In this document: positions 31,616 to 56,400 of the stretch, in pieces
How positions within the stretch are numbered: position 1 is the stretch's first letter
Layout: the number at the start of each line of letters is the position of its first letter
Source: Leuctra nigra
Lineage: Eukaryota > Arthropoda > Insecta > Plecoptera > Leuctridae
DNA: 64,000 nt
Reading direction: 5' to 3'
Assembly: GCA_934045905.1 (NCBI GenBank)
Contig: OW203771.1
Location: 15,811,888-15,875,887, forward strand
Notes under the pieces: model-generated
The model's input: the letters and a program-made list of their open reading frames with translations, nothing else
What the model was told of the DNA's origin: nothing
Database searches by the model: none
Program-made: the position numbers and the translations under genes

Positions 31616-32430
31616 CATCATATCTCAACAACGGCTAGACCGATTGGAACGAAAATAGCGCCAAACGATTTGGACGGTCATCTATATGGATTATCAATTG
31701 CAACAGACTAAAATTTTAGTTAACGAAACCGGAAATGACGTCATGAAATTTGAAATTCATCGATTGGCATTTCGGCAACAAATTTGATCCAATTATTTTG
31801 ATATTTATGTAACGTATGTACTTTTGATATCTCATTTGACTTGTTATAAAACCAACAGGAAGCCGCCATTTTGCAACCGGAAGTGACATCATATCTTAAT
31901 AACGTCTAAATAGATTTGAACGAAACCAGCGCTAAACAATTGAGACGGTCAACTTTATGTATTATTATCAATAATATTTGGAGTTTCCCATACCGAAACC
32001 GGAAATAACGTCACACATTTTAAAACTCTCACAAATTTACATTTTGATGCAATAAATATACTATTTGAGACAGCTTATAATAAATGTAATCATGTTTAAA
32101 TTATAATTCAAGAGGTCAGTGATTTCAGCAGCCATTTTGAAACCGGAAGAAACGTAATATCTCGAAAACTGGTTGACAGATCGGTATGAAACCAGCGCCA
32201 AACGATTCGGAAGAGCCATCTCTGTGGAATAGGAACAGTCAAACTAGAATTTTCCTATTTATGAGACCGGAAATGACGTCATTCAAATTTATAAATTATT
32301 ATAATCCCCTCCTATACAATAAATACATATTCAGAAAGCTTAAAATTATACACATAATTTATAGTTATACATTCTATGTGGCAGTGCAGAAAGTTCAGCA
32401 GCCATTTTGAAAACCGAAGTGTTGCCATAT
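31616..32430 (+). repeat. Array of seven CCGGAAGTGACGTCAT-type motifs with alternating spacing
   Basis: Motifs start at 31616, 31729, 31877, 31999, 32143, 32267 and 32414. Intervals are 113, 148, 122, 144, 124 and 147, so the true unit is a dimer of about 270 bp. One half reads GCCATTTTGAAACCGGAAGT, the other GAAACCGGAAATGACGTCAT. Confidence 0.88.
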
Positions 32431-32585
32431 CTCGGAACTGGGTTGACCGATTGGAATGAAACCTTTGCTATTCTTCATGAGAATAACCAAATTGTAAAGG
32501 GTGATTTTTTTAAGGATTTAGTAATTGTTCATTTAATATGTGTCACACATAAGTTGTAAGAATAAACTTAAAAAAGTAGTGATAT

Positions 32586-32990
32586 CCCCATAAAAAAAAA
32601 TTCCGTGTAAAAATACCAGCCAAGTCTCTTCAACTTAAAAAGAATAATTAAATCTAAAAATTCTGCACTGAAAAGTAGTGATATCAAAAAATTTGCCAAG
32701 TCAAAACTTTATTTGAAAATCAAAAAATACTTGGCGCATCGTTTTTTAGGGTATTATAGGTATATTATATGTATAGATGTATATTTCATGTATATTTCAT
32801 ATCTGGCATATACTTCTCAACTATTTATATACACGATGCGCCAAGTATTTTGTGATTTTCAAATAAAGTTTTGACTTGGCAAATTTTTTGATATCACTAC
32901 TTTTCAGTGCAGAATTTTTAGATTTAATTATTTTTTTTAAGTTGAAGAGACTTGGCTGGTATTTTTACACGGAGTGTTTTTTTATGGGGA
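32586..32990. repeat. Compact family B hairpin, arms about 165 bp
   Basis: TCCCCATAAAAAAA begins the left arm and TTTTTTTATGGGGA ends the right one. ACTTGGCGCATCG and CACGATGCGCCAAGT face the short loop. It is the smallest and cleanest of the three copies. Confidence 0.92.
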
Positions 32991-33407
32991 TTTCTTATAG
33001 GGGATAGAAATTACTTATTTTCATGTATTTAATTTCAATGTAGTATCAATAAATACCAATACCAATATTTTGAAAGATTATGTATAAATAATGTCATAAA
33101 TTTAAACTTTTCGTCAAGAAAAGTACTCGTAATGACAATACAAGTATGTACTACAGTATACCTACATTCACTTTGTTAGTGTAGGAATTTATTTTCTGTG
33201 AAATAGGTCAATTTTTCGTTCTTAGAGGAGGAAAACAATGCTTTTTGATTTTGAAGTTTATTTACAAAAGCATGACCAACATTTATTATATAAGATCATT
33301 CCAAATTTTGACAGATGCGAATGATAGAGGATTATTTGTAATTGATTAATACGAAAGATGTGTTATACGCTTGTCATAGCATATTCATTAGCCGAACATT
33401 GAAGAAT
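32991..33407. other. Esterase A 3' flank
   Basis: On the minus strand an AATAAA lies at about 33257-33262, roughly 200 bp past the stop, and is a plausible polyadenylation signal for esterase A. Confidence 0.4.
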
Positions 33408-33458
33408 GCCGCTACAGTTCATCCCTGATGCTGGTGTAGGGATGATTGGTCAAGGTCG

Positions 33459-46894
<13,436 letters not shown>

Positions 46895-46942
46895 CTTCAA
46901 CAACACTAATCTCTTACAAACAACTGCAGATTCAATACTTGA

Positions 46943-47055
46943 TAATCTCACGCTGGCGCTGATAACTCTGATAACTTCGTTCGCACTATTCGTTTATATA
47001 ATGCAGTTATACATACAATATTTTTGCATAAACCATAATGTCTATCTAATCTCAC
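46943..47055. mobile_element. 104-bp insertion immediately upstream of esterase A
   Basis: Direct repeats TAATCTCAC at 46943-46951 and 47047-47055 bound a segment absent from esterase B, where a single TAATCTCAC joins the two flanks (about 62650). It has no recognisable termini beyond the 9-bp duplication. Confidence 0.8.
46969..47000 (-). promoter_or_regulatory. Candidate core promoter of esterase A (TATA plus initiator)
   Basis: On the minus strand TATATAAA starts at 47000 and an arthropod-type initiator ATCAG has its A at 46969, exactly 31 bases downstream. The start codon follows 75 bases later. Both elements lie inside the 104-bp insertion, so esterase B lacks them at this place. Confidence 0.5.
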
Positions 47056-47240
47056 AGACGTAAATAAAATGATTCAAGGTTTTCTTCCTAATTGAGCACG
47101 TTGCTATACCGGTTTATCTCTGAAGAAGATTTAACGTCGTCTCTCTTTCAAAGGTCAATGTCACTGAAACTGTGGATGCCCCTGTGAGGTAGCGGATAGG
47201 CAACCCATGTTGCATGGAAGTGGGGCGGATAGCTTTGGGT
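47056..47240. promoter_or_regulatory. Conserved upstream block shared by both esterases
   Basis: TTCAAGGTTTTCTTCCTAATTG through ATAGGCAACCCAT is highly similar to 62685-62830. It marks the 5' limit of the duplicated unit and probably contains ancestral regulatory sequence. Confidence 0.6.
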
Positions 47241-47279
47241 CAGCGGCAATGATCATTTCTAAGTGTTTTATTCGTTCAC

Positions 47280-49502
47280 ACCATGGTGGTATATAGGTTA
47301 GGTGAGAGAACGCCCTATCTCGTTCCTATTGCCCGCGCGGTCTCAAAAGGCACGCTGTTCACAGTTCCACCGCCAGGCGCGTGAGCGTCACCCGGTCTGA
47401 TGCACGGCGGGCTGATAGTCGCGGAACAGAAGTAAAACATCACAACTTGGCGGGAAGGTCTGTCAAAAGTTGCCAACGTCGATATTCCTATGTATTTTGA
47501 CGCGTTAAATCCAAAAAGAACCGTTGGCAAGTTGTGGTTTGACTCCTTCACCCTTAAATTCAACAAAAACGGGGATAACCACCCTTATTCATAAAATCAG
47601 CTCTATGTCCAAAACTAGACGAGCTAAAACAAATCTTAAAAAAACATAATATAGCTGGCAATGTCATGAACATATTTGTCGCTGCATGTATGGTCAAAAT
47701 GTCAACATATAACTGTCAAAATTATTATTTTTATTTCGACTTGATTAAAATTCCGCCAAATTGAAAACATAACACTCAATTCCGGCAAGAATATACAAAC
47801 CAAACAGTTGCCATTTTTTCGTAACATTCCCAGCTTCTCGACTGCCATAACAAAAGAAACGGCATGCAAAAATATTGAATAGTTTCGTCTACACAAATTT
47901 TCAAATACATTTGCCTCAGATCGCGGCCGCCTCGGCTCGACTCACGCGGCGTAGACCCCGCCTTCCTTTACAGCCATTCAGCCAATTAGAATAAAGAATG
48001 ACATCATGTTGATCAGCTGATTCCTAGCTTCTTCAGGGTTTTCTGCATAAAAATGCATTTGTTTTATTATGATAATATGATATAAGTATGACATTATGTC
48101 CTTACGTATCTCACGCGGCGAAGGTATACATATAGATAAATGATATTTCACAAGATCACAATGAAAGTATAGATAGCAAAGCAACACATGAAAGACTGGA
48201 CAATATGTCACATAATTCTGTCTGTGGAAAACATAATTGTAATTAATGATAATATTAATATGATAATAGTAATACGATATCGACTTATGCCATATGAACG
48301 TGACGTGTCTACGCATTGTCCGATATTATCATTAATTAAAATCATACTTTTATGCACAATGTTGAATGAATTCCAACAATTTAGCCCGGGGGGGGGGGGG
48401 GGAGGGGGGGGGGGGCAAACAGATTTTGCAAAAATAAGTGGTCTAGCCGTGCTCAATGGGTTCTTGACACCCAGAAAACTGCCGCGCGGCGAAAGTTTTT
48501 ATAACTGACTATCTTAGATTAGTTTCAAATTAACTTATAGAGCATGTTGGGTCTGTCATATCTGCAATCTAAAGGAGGTCTATAATGACAAGTTTGACAG
48601 TGCAAAAGGTGTCAAAGTAGGGAAAAAGTAGGGGTTGTAAAATGTTCGGCTCCCCCCCCCCCCCTTCAAGGATGCCATGATGCAACCCTGTTTGTGCATA
48701 CCAAATGACGAAAAATTATGTTCACCCTGAGATCACAATGAATGTAGATGTCACAAAGTCAAGACTATGGATAATATCTTACAAATTAAAGGTAATGTAA
48801 AATATGTTTTATCTGTGGACTGATAATAGCCATCTTGCCAGAAGTGCCTCCATCACGGGAACTTAATGAGCCCAGATTGTTATGAAGAATCATTGAAAAG
48901 TGTATTTGGACAAAGGGCAATTAATTTTTTCGTGTGCTCACAAAGATGATGTTGATTATTCATAACTACATTTAAACTAAAGAATGCGACAACTTTGCAA
49001 ACAAACAACAATGTCTCTGAAGTGAAATCAAACCAAGAAAAAGTTATCAAAATTAACGACATCGTAAAACATAATTTTAATTGCCTACCTATGTGTTAAT
49101 TACTTAATTAGTAATAGTAACATTTCAGTTTGAAATAGTTTATCGTGTGCAATTTCAAATATCAACCATTCAGTGCACAGTACTAAAAAATCAATGAAAA
49201 CAGTGATAGAACATTAATTGTATTTTTACATAAGTATAACAAATAGCGTATTGCTTAAACTGATACGTAAACAATTATTATCGTTTGTGAACACAAAATA
49301 TGCGTAAGTGTAGAAATGAACGCGGCGTGAAATAACACTTTGCCGTCAGCGAAATCCTCGTCCTTGCATATGCTAGCATTACAAGCGTCAGACCGGGTGA
49401 TCGCAGCGCGCGCTGCGGCAGCGCGCGGAACCGCGTGCGTTCTTGTACCACTGCCTCAGCTTTGGTTCACTCACCTAACCTATATACCACCATGGTTCAC
49501 AC
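47280..49502. mobile_element. Element with about 110-bp terminal inverted repeats
   Basis: ACCATGGTGGTATATAGGTT at the left is matched by AACCTATATACCACCATGGT at the right. Further inside, TCACCCGGTCTGA faces TCAGACCGGGTGA. The 2.0-kb interior has G and C homopolymers at about 48387 and 48653 and no recognisable transposase. Confidence 0.7.
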
Positions 49503-49504
49503 TA

Positions 49505-50135
49505 TTCGACACTAAAAGTTGCAAAACGCCACCTAGCGGAAAAAGTTAGCATCTATACCACGAGTACTTGTGCACATGCGCACAGGGCGCGTTCAGGCAA
49601 GTCACTTAGATGTCAATCGTAACGAGTTCAGTAAAAGTTATAATTACATCGCGAAATAACAGAAATTGATGAATACCTTAGTGTCAACAATCAAATACAA
49701 TCGGCATATTTCATTACAGCACACATTCATTCAAATTCTTGTGAAAACGAGTTGTCTATTCACCAAAAATCACCATTTGACAAATGCAAATTGTTTTTCT
49801 CACGGCATTCTGAACACACATTTTTCTTGACGCATCGTTCAAACAACTGCAATCTGTCAAATGCTGCTATTGGTGAATAGACAACTCGTTTTCACAAGAA
49901 TTTGAATGAATGTGTGATATAATGAAATATGCCAATTGTAATTGATTGTTGACACTGAGGTTAGCATCAATTTCTGTTATTTCGCGATGTAATTATAACT
50001 TTTTACTGAACTCGTTACGATTGACATCTAAGTCTAAGTATGTAAAAGTACGCACGCGCTGGGATTGTACTCGCGTGAGCGTCCATCTTATATTTACTAG
50101 CGCACTCTCTAGGTACTTTTAGTGTCGAATTCGTG
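49505..50135. mobile_element. Fold-back element with TTCGACACTAAAAGT termini
   Basis: The tips TTCGACACTAAAAGT and ACTTTTAGTGTCGAA match. Long inner arms (about 49610-49782 and 49873-50035) share ATGTCAATCGTAACGAGTTC and ACTCGTTTTCACAAGAATTT with their inverses. Confidence 0.85.
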
Positions 50136-50186
50136 TATCCATTGATTAAAAAATCTATGGATAAGCTCTGCACGTTTATCTGTCAC

Positions 50187-50462
50187 TTTTTTTTTTTTGT
50201 CTGGGGCTTAACGTCGCACTGTTCTGCAGCGAGGCTAATGGCGACGGATGGATGATAATGATGATGATTGGGAGATGACGATGAAGAGTAGGTAAGGATG
50301 GAAGGTGGGAAGGAGGCGGTCGTGGCCTATTAGTAGGGTACCTTCCCAGCATTTGCCTGAAGACTGAGGGAAAACCACGAAAAAACCCCAGTCAGGAAGG
50401 ACGGCCGCGGGAATCGAACCCGGGCCTCTGGAATACAAGCTGAGAGCGTTAACCACATACAA
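50187..50462 (-). mobile_element. tRNA-derived SINE, second full copy
   Basis: It shares the T run, GTCTGGGGCTTAACGTCGCA, AGCATTTGCCTGA and the B box region GGTTCGATTCCCGCGGCCG (minus strand) with 466-735. The A-box end is diverged. Confidence 0.85.
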
Positions 50463-50465
50463 CGG

Positions 50466-50600
50466 CAAGGTTTAACTTAACAGTTTGTCGTACCGATAAC
50501 ATGTCTAATCACTTCTCATTTCACAAATTATCCTCATGGCTCTATTCTGTAAATCTTGAATTCGCTGTACAATGAATTGTGTTGCAATGTGTGAAATGTA
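50466..50600 (-). pseudogene. LINE reverse-transcriptase fragment
   Basis: The minus strand reads VQRIQDLQNRAMRIICEMRS, typical of the region after the RT palm in non-LTR elements. Surrounding frames are closed. The SINE at 50187 abuts it. Confidence 0.55.
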
Positions 50601-52154
50601 GCTCTACTATTGTGTTATATGAAAGTTATCTCGGCTACACTTCCTACATTTCCCAACTCTGGACAAATACCTTAGATTTCTGATATTTTTTACATACATA
50701 GGCTCTAGAAAACCGATTATATGGGTTTAAAAACTACAAAATTTCGTTTTTGGTTTGAAATGTAGAAATAATCTGACAATCTCATATGGGAGATGTTATG
50801 TATATGACCTGCAAATTGGAAATGTCGCGTTTTGTGGTTTTAAGAATTGTCAATTTCGCGTTTTATGTTTTTAACAAATATAGAAAAATCTTCAGATGAG
50901 TATTAGAATATCCATTAAAGAATAATAAACATGAAACAGTGTACCTATAAGTGCTGGGACTTGGATAATACTGTCACCATTTACTCTTCTATTCAAATGC
51001 CAGAGCAATGTCGTTAGTTATAAATTTATCTCGCTCAATATTATATCACTCAAAACTTTAAACTCTAGGTAAGCCAGTGCAGCATGTGTCTGTTCACCTT
51101 GGTTTTTCACAATGCAAAATCAAACATAAAATTATTATAAGCTGTTTCATGCTGTTTGTTTATGTATTGCGACTGTAAAAGACATGTGTCAACTTTATTT
51201 TCACGTAATAATGCGAGGTCACTGCCACTCCCACAAAGCAACCCCAAGTGTTTTCTACAAGGTCACAGCTCTTCTGTCATTTACGCGAATAGGGGAGGGT
51301 CTCTGACTGAGTTTAGAAATAAAAAAGGTTGAATATTGAATACCTTGGTGATCCTGAGAAAAATTAGAAAAGCAACTGCGAAATTTACAAAATAACAGGA
51401 AATATATTCAATTTGGTGATATTTCGCGGTATATTTGCGACTTAGTCAGTTTGGTGGTTCGCGATTAGATTTTAGTGTTTTTGGGCTAGAAACATATGGA
51501 AACGCATTTATATTTAGAAATATGAGTCATTTACAACACTTCGAAAATTTCGCGATCACCATTTCATAGGATCTCTATACATAGCCAATATTATTCTGAA
51601 GTTAAGATTTTAATCTATAATAATGGTCAGGTGTTCAATTTCTCTTTTTATTGCTTTATTCAGGGTTGCTCCTCTATTCTAACCAAACTCGGAAGCGATC
51701 AGCCGTCTACTTTTCTATACAAAAACATAAACTTGTACAAGACACCTTCCCATCTAAAGAATTGAGATCTTCAAGCATTAATATTAAATAAAACATTTTC
51801 GCACTGAAAATTTGTGATACAATTTCGCCCAGTTATACTGCCGCCAAGCATATCATACCTAAAATCTAAAAGTAAACTGTATCTAATACAATTATAATAA
51901 TTTAAAATAAAATTAGTACCAAATTTAAATATAAAAAATAATATCAATAAATAGTTTGGCGCATTGAGTCAAGAAGAGGGAAACACAAGAACAAAATGCC
52001 GAAGAAGGAGATGAAGAAGGAAAGAATGAAAGAAAGTAAGGAAGAAAGAAAAATGTGGAAGAAGGAAATGTATAAAGAAAAATTAAACATTGTAGGTGCA
52101 AATTCTTTTTTTTGTATTTTTCATTTTAAATTAATTACATTTTTTTATTTATTT
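50601..52154. other. AT-rich intergenic DNA
   Basis: No gene, RNA or bounded repeat was recognised. A purine-rich run (GAAGAAGGAGATGAAGAAGG) lies at about 51990-52080. Confidence 0.5.
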
Positions 52155-52745
52155 AATATTTTGATATAGTGATTGAGCGCTTTATTGCGAGCGTCTCCAT
52201 TCGGTTTGGAAACTTTCCCGGCGCTGTAAGTCACATTGTTCTTCCGATTGAGCTGAAATTTTGCACTTATGCTAATATCATTCTAATTTTGTCTGGGATT
52301 GTTTTTGGGCGCTGCCCTCTGATTGGTTATAGTTTTAAAAAATCTTCTGATTGGTCGATAATCAAAATAGTCAGATCTCGTTAAAATTTTGCATAGCTAT
52401 TATAAACTACCATTTTCCATTATTTTAAAAAAATTTCAGCCCAATCGGTCACGAAGCTTTACACTTAATGACATTTTTAACTGTTTGTAATATATTGACA
52501 GAATTGTGATTATCGAGTGATTGGGAATTATTCCAAAGTACTCTGGATCTGATTTTCTTTATCCAGAGTTTATAGATGGATAATCTCAGTTTCAATGAAA
52601 GCAGGTATACTTTTTTGTTGATTGAGTGTTCTCATGAGTGTATCATATTTCAATTCAATATGGATGTTTTGTGCGTTCCAAAATTTCGGTTCGAGATGTT
52701 GCGCGTTCGGGTGCTCGCTCATCAACGCGTTACACCGAGCGTATT
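52155..52745 (-). repeat. Dispersed repeat family A, full-length copy
   Basis: It opens GCGAGCGTCTCCATTCGGTT and closes with CATCAACGCGTTACACCGAG. A region of about 460 bp on its right leads to the esterase B 3' end, without features. Confidence 0.75.
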
Positions 52746-53210
52746 GACATCCATATGTCAATACAACACATCGATACAACTCCATTCATACACGCTGAAT
52801 AGTAAATGTCCAACCAATCCCTAAGGGACGCCACACCTATAATGGTGTCATTTTTTTATATGAAAGCTCTGTCATCCTCTCATCTTACCTACAAATTGTA
52901 CCCTGTGCTTTTTAAGTAAGTTAACCAGTAGATCGCGGTATCTTTCATACAATACCTACTCGTATGTAATTTACTTAGCAGAACACTAGCATAATACAAA
53001 CAAAAGCTTTTCACAATTCCATAAACACCGTGACAATTGAATACCCTTTGTCTCGCTCTCTAGCCACCCAGTCCACGTGACTTGTTTTTCGCTATATTAG
53101 TATACCTATGTGCTCTGAACCATGTTCTTTCGCTGCTAAAATTCGCCTTGATTCGCTGCTAATATTCGCCTTGATTCTATAGATATTTTTTCATTTTTTT
53201 TTCAGTCATG

Positions 53211-53446
53211 GTCGCTACAGCTCGTCCCTGATGCTGGTGTAGGGATGATTAATCAAGGTCGCTACAGCTCATCCCTGATGCTGGTGTAGGGATGATTGGT
53301 CAAGGTCGCTACAGCTCGTCCCTGATGCTGGTGTAGGGATGATTGGTCAAGGTCGCTACAGCTCATCCCTGATGCTGGTGTAGGGATGATTGGTCAAGGT
53401 CGCTACAGCTCGTCCCTGATGCTGGTGTAGGGATGATTGGTCAAGG
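53211..53446 (-). repeat. 47-bp tandem repeat derived from the esterase B coding end (5 units)
   Basis: Units start at about 53211, 53258, 53305, 53352 and 53399. The last contains the true stop of esterase B. Minor changes (CTCGTCCC or CTCATCCC) alternate between units. Esterase A has two units. Confidence 0.95.
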
Positions 53447-56400
53447 GCAACGTGGCCCAGAAGTGCGTTCTCTGAGCGAGCAAGCTGTGACTCATCTTGA
53501 TCTCTCCATCGCGCCCGATGTGCAGGTATTCGACCTCGGAGGTCTTCACGGCGTTCCAATGTGCGTGCGCGTGGCCAGCGGGCGTCGGGTTCCTACAATC
53601 AAGACAAATATTTTCAGTACAACATTCAAGAAGTAGAATGAATGTTAAGAAGAGTCAATTGCCCGCAGTATGACACACTGCAGTCCATCACTGTCTTCTG
53701 TTAATTATTTAAAGTTCGTCATCTTGGTATATCAATTGTCGTAAAAATAATCTAAGGTTCTCTTATAGTTATTGCGTTTTATGGGTTAAAATGAGTTACT
53801 TACTCCCAGTGACGTATCTTACTTTGAATTTTACAAATGTAAAATCGTCCAGTACACAGTCAACTAAAAGATTTTATTAGCCATTGGACTACCTGTTTTT
53901 TTTGCTGAACTATAAGTTATAACATAGATATAGGTATAGAACTAATACCAAATATAAATAGCCAAATAGCCTTAAAACGGGACTTCTCATACGGCTTTGC
54001 TACGGGGAATTTATGAATGAAAGGCTGGTGGCGACGTTTTTGACAGTTTACTCTTCAGTGAGAGTAAAGAGAGAAGTGAGGAGTAAAAATCCTCGAGTAC
54101 CCAAATCCTACGTCTTCCTATAATCCCAGTTAGCCTTGTTTACCGTCTCACTAGTCTCCATTGGACCATCTGAATCGCCCTGAACCTACCCTGTCCTTGC
54201 GAAGTCCGTCCACAGTGTGGTGAGCGTGTCCACCATCTTGGAATCCTTCTCGTTGAGTTTCTCCATGTTCAGCAGAGCTGCTTGAGGGAACAGATACTGC
54301 AGCTCGTCTCCATGACAGACTCCTGGCAACACAAACATTACGTCAGATCTCATCACGTAATGAGATAAACCGGGGCATTCAAGAATTGCCGGACATGTCG
54401 AATTTTAATTATTTGACACAATGCGGGCCCAACATAATAAAGAAGCTTTGAAAGTTTGCATCCCTCTTTTTTATAAACAAAACATCTTCATTCTGTTATG
54501 AAAATTCGACGACCTGCGGAACCTTCTATCGACGCAAGTAACTAGAACTCGCCCCTACTGACAGCCACTCTTTTGGTGAGGAATGTCATGCGGTCCGAAA
54601 CCTAAGAGTTCGTATACAACACTGACTGCTCAGGATAATCACTTGATGTTTTCCATTTAGTGAATTCAGTAAATCTTGAAATACCTCTTGCGTGGTTCAA
54701 TCCACAGCTGAGAAAATTGATCGAAATCTCTACAACGGACGGTGACAGATTACTGGATCAAACTCAAGTATCTATCCTAAACATTCCGACAGATACACTT
54801 ATCTGACATTCATCCTCCTTATAAAAACTCAGATATAATTCGTTTCTTTAATGAGTTCTTGCTGAAAGTAGCAGAGTTCCATTGTGAACAGCCCTCTTCA
54901 CATTCTTCTAGACACAACTTCAACCATTTTTATAAGTATAAAATTGTGTATTGTAAAATGTTTGTTCAGTTATTTGGAGAATATAACATTTCAAAGACTG
55001 GTAATGTTTACCATAGTCAAGTCCTGTCGGGTCGCCGTAGATGGTAGTGTAGCTGGCCTCCCCCTTGTAGTCGAAGTAATAGTAGAACACTGGAGCAGCA
55101 ACCGTCGTCGCCTGGAGTCTGACGGACTCGTCGATCGAGAAGGTGGACATAGCGTCCGTCATCAACTAACAGAGTCGAAATATTTCATGTTATCAGACGA
55201 CAGCGGTGAGACGATAAGTGAAGGACGTCGTTGTGGCTTTATAAAGAGTAAAAAGCGATGATGTGGGTGGGTTGTGACAGCTGTCTTTTGATGATAGGAC
55301 AATGATGAGTATGCTAAGAGTGTGATGCAGTTGAGCAGTTTTGGCGCAGACGAGATGTGAAGGAGGATGTTGTGGGTGAGTACATTTATAGAACGTAAGG
55401 TTCGTAAAGTTCTCGACATTTAATAGTTGATTGGTGATTTTTTTAAATTATTTAATCGATCGTATAGCGAGCATCACTACGGTACTCGTATGGCAATTTA
55501 TCTAGCGTTAATTTAATTTAACGGTCCAATTGATCTATCTGAATTTTGTTAGGACACATGGACATTTTATGCGTGTTTGGAAATAATTGTCAAATTTCTT
55601 GGAGGAAATATCAGATATTTTATCACTGCTTACTTTGCCGAATTTCGTTTCGCCTCATTCTAAGTTTTGTAGAACAGAAACTTGCAAAATCACTATAAAT
55701 CCGCATGCAATACGAAGGCTCATCAACGCTTTTCACTTTTCACTTTTCCTAGTGCATGTATGTAGGAGCAGCTAGTAAGTTTGTCCAAGTGGAGCTACTC
55801 ACGTCCACCACGTGATATCTTGTCTCGTTGGTGATGGGAAGATCCTCGAAGTAGAACTTCTTGATGCGTTCTGTGACGTAGTCCGGGTCGGGCGAAGTCT
55901 CGCGGTAGAACATCATCAGCGGCGCCAGAGAGTCGAAGTTGTTGCTGAACTCCTTCAACAGCTTCGGAGAGTGGAAGATAGCTGACAAAATATCAACATT
56001 GGTCAAGAGAAACCGGACACGGAAGCTCTCATTCCAAAAGAAAACATGATTTTTCTCCTACAGGTGAAAACAACTCCAGTGTGACATAAATAATTAAGAA
56101 TATGATGATTGTAAGGTCATTGACAATATGAATGACCTGAGGACATTTTCTAACACACTATAATTACTTTCACTATACCTAGTGATGTTATTACAAAATG
56201 TTTCGTGTTCAATACTAGGTACGTTGGCATGGTAGACGTCAATGCAATTAGTGGTTCACCTGAAGATGGCAGAGTACCTTGCCATTGTGCCTCTTAAGGT
56301 CAACATCACAAACAATCTTTGGATAAAACTTCCGATGAACCACTTTCAGAATCCCTGACTCAGTCTTCACAAATTCAGAAATGTTCAGACCTGAAAACAA

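Larger units (their letters stand above)
31280..32990 (+). mobile_element. Composite repeat family B, copy 3 (most complete)
   Basis: It has the palindromic tip GTGGAGCGGTCGCTCCAC, the shared block CATTTTCGGCCTATTGGATC, seven motif units and a compact hairpin end at 32586-32990. The acidic-frame remnant is absent here. It lies between OR2 and esterase A. Confidence 0.75.
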
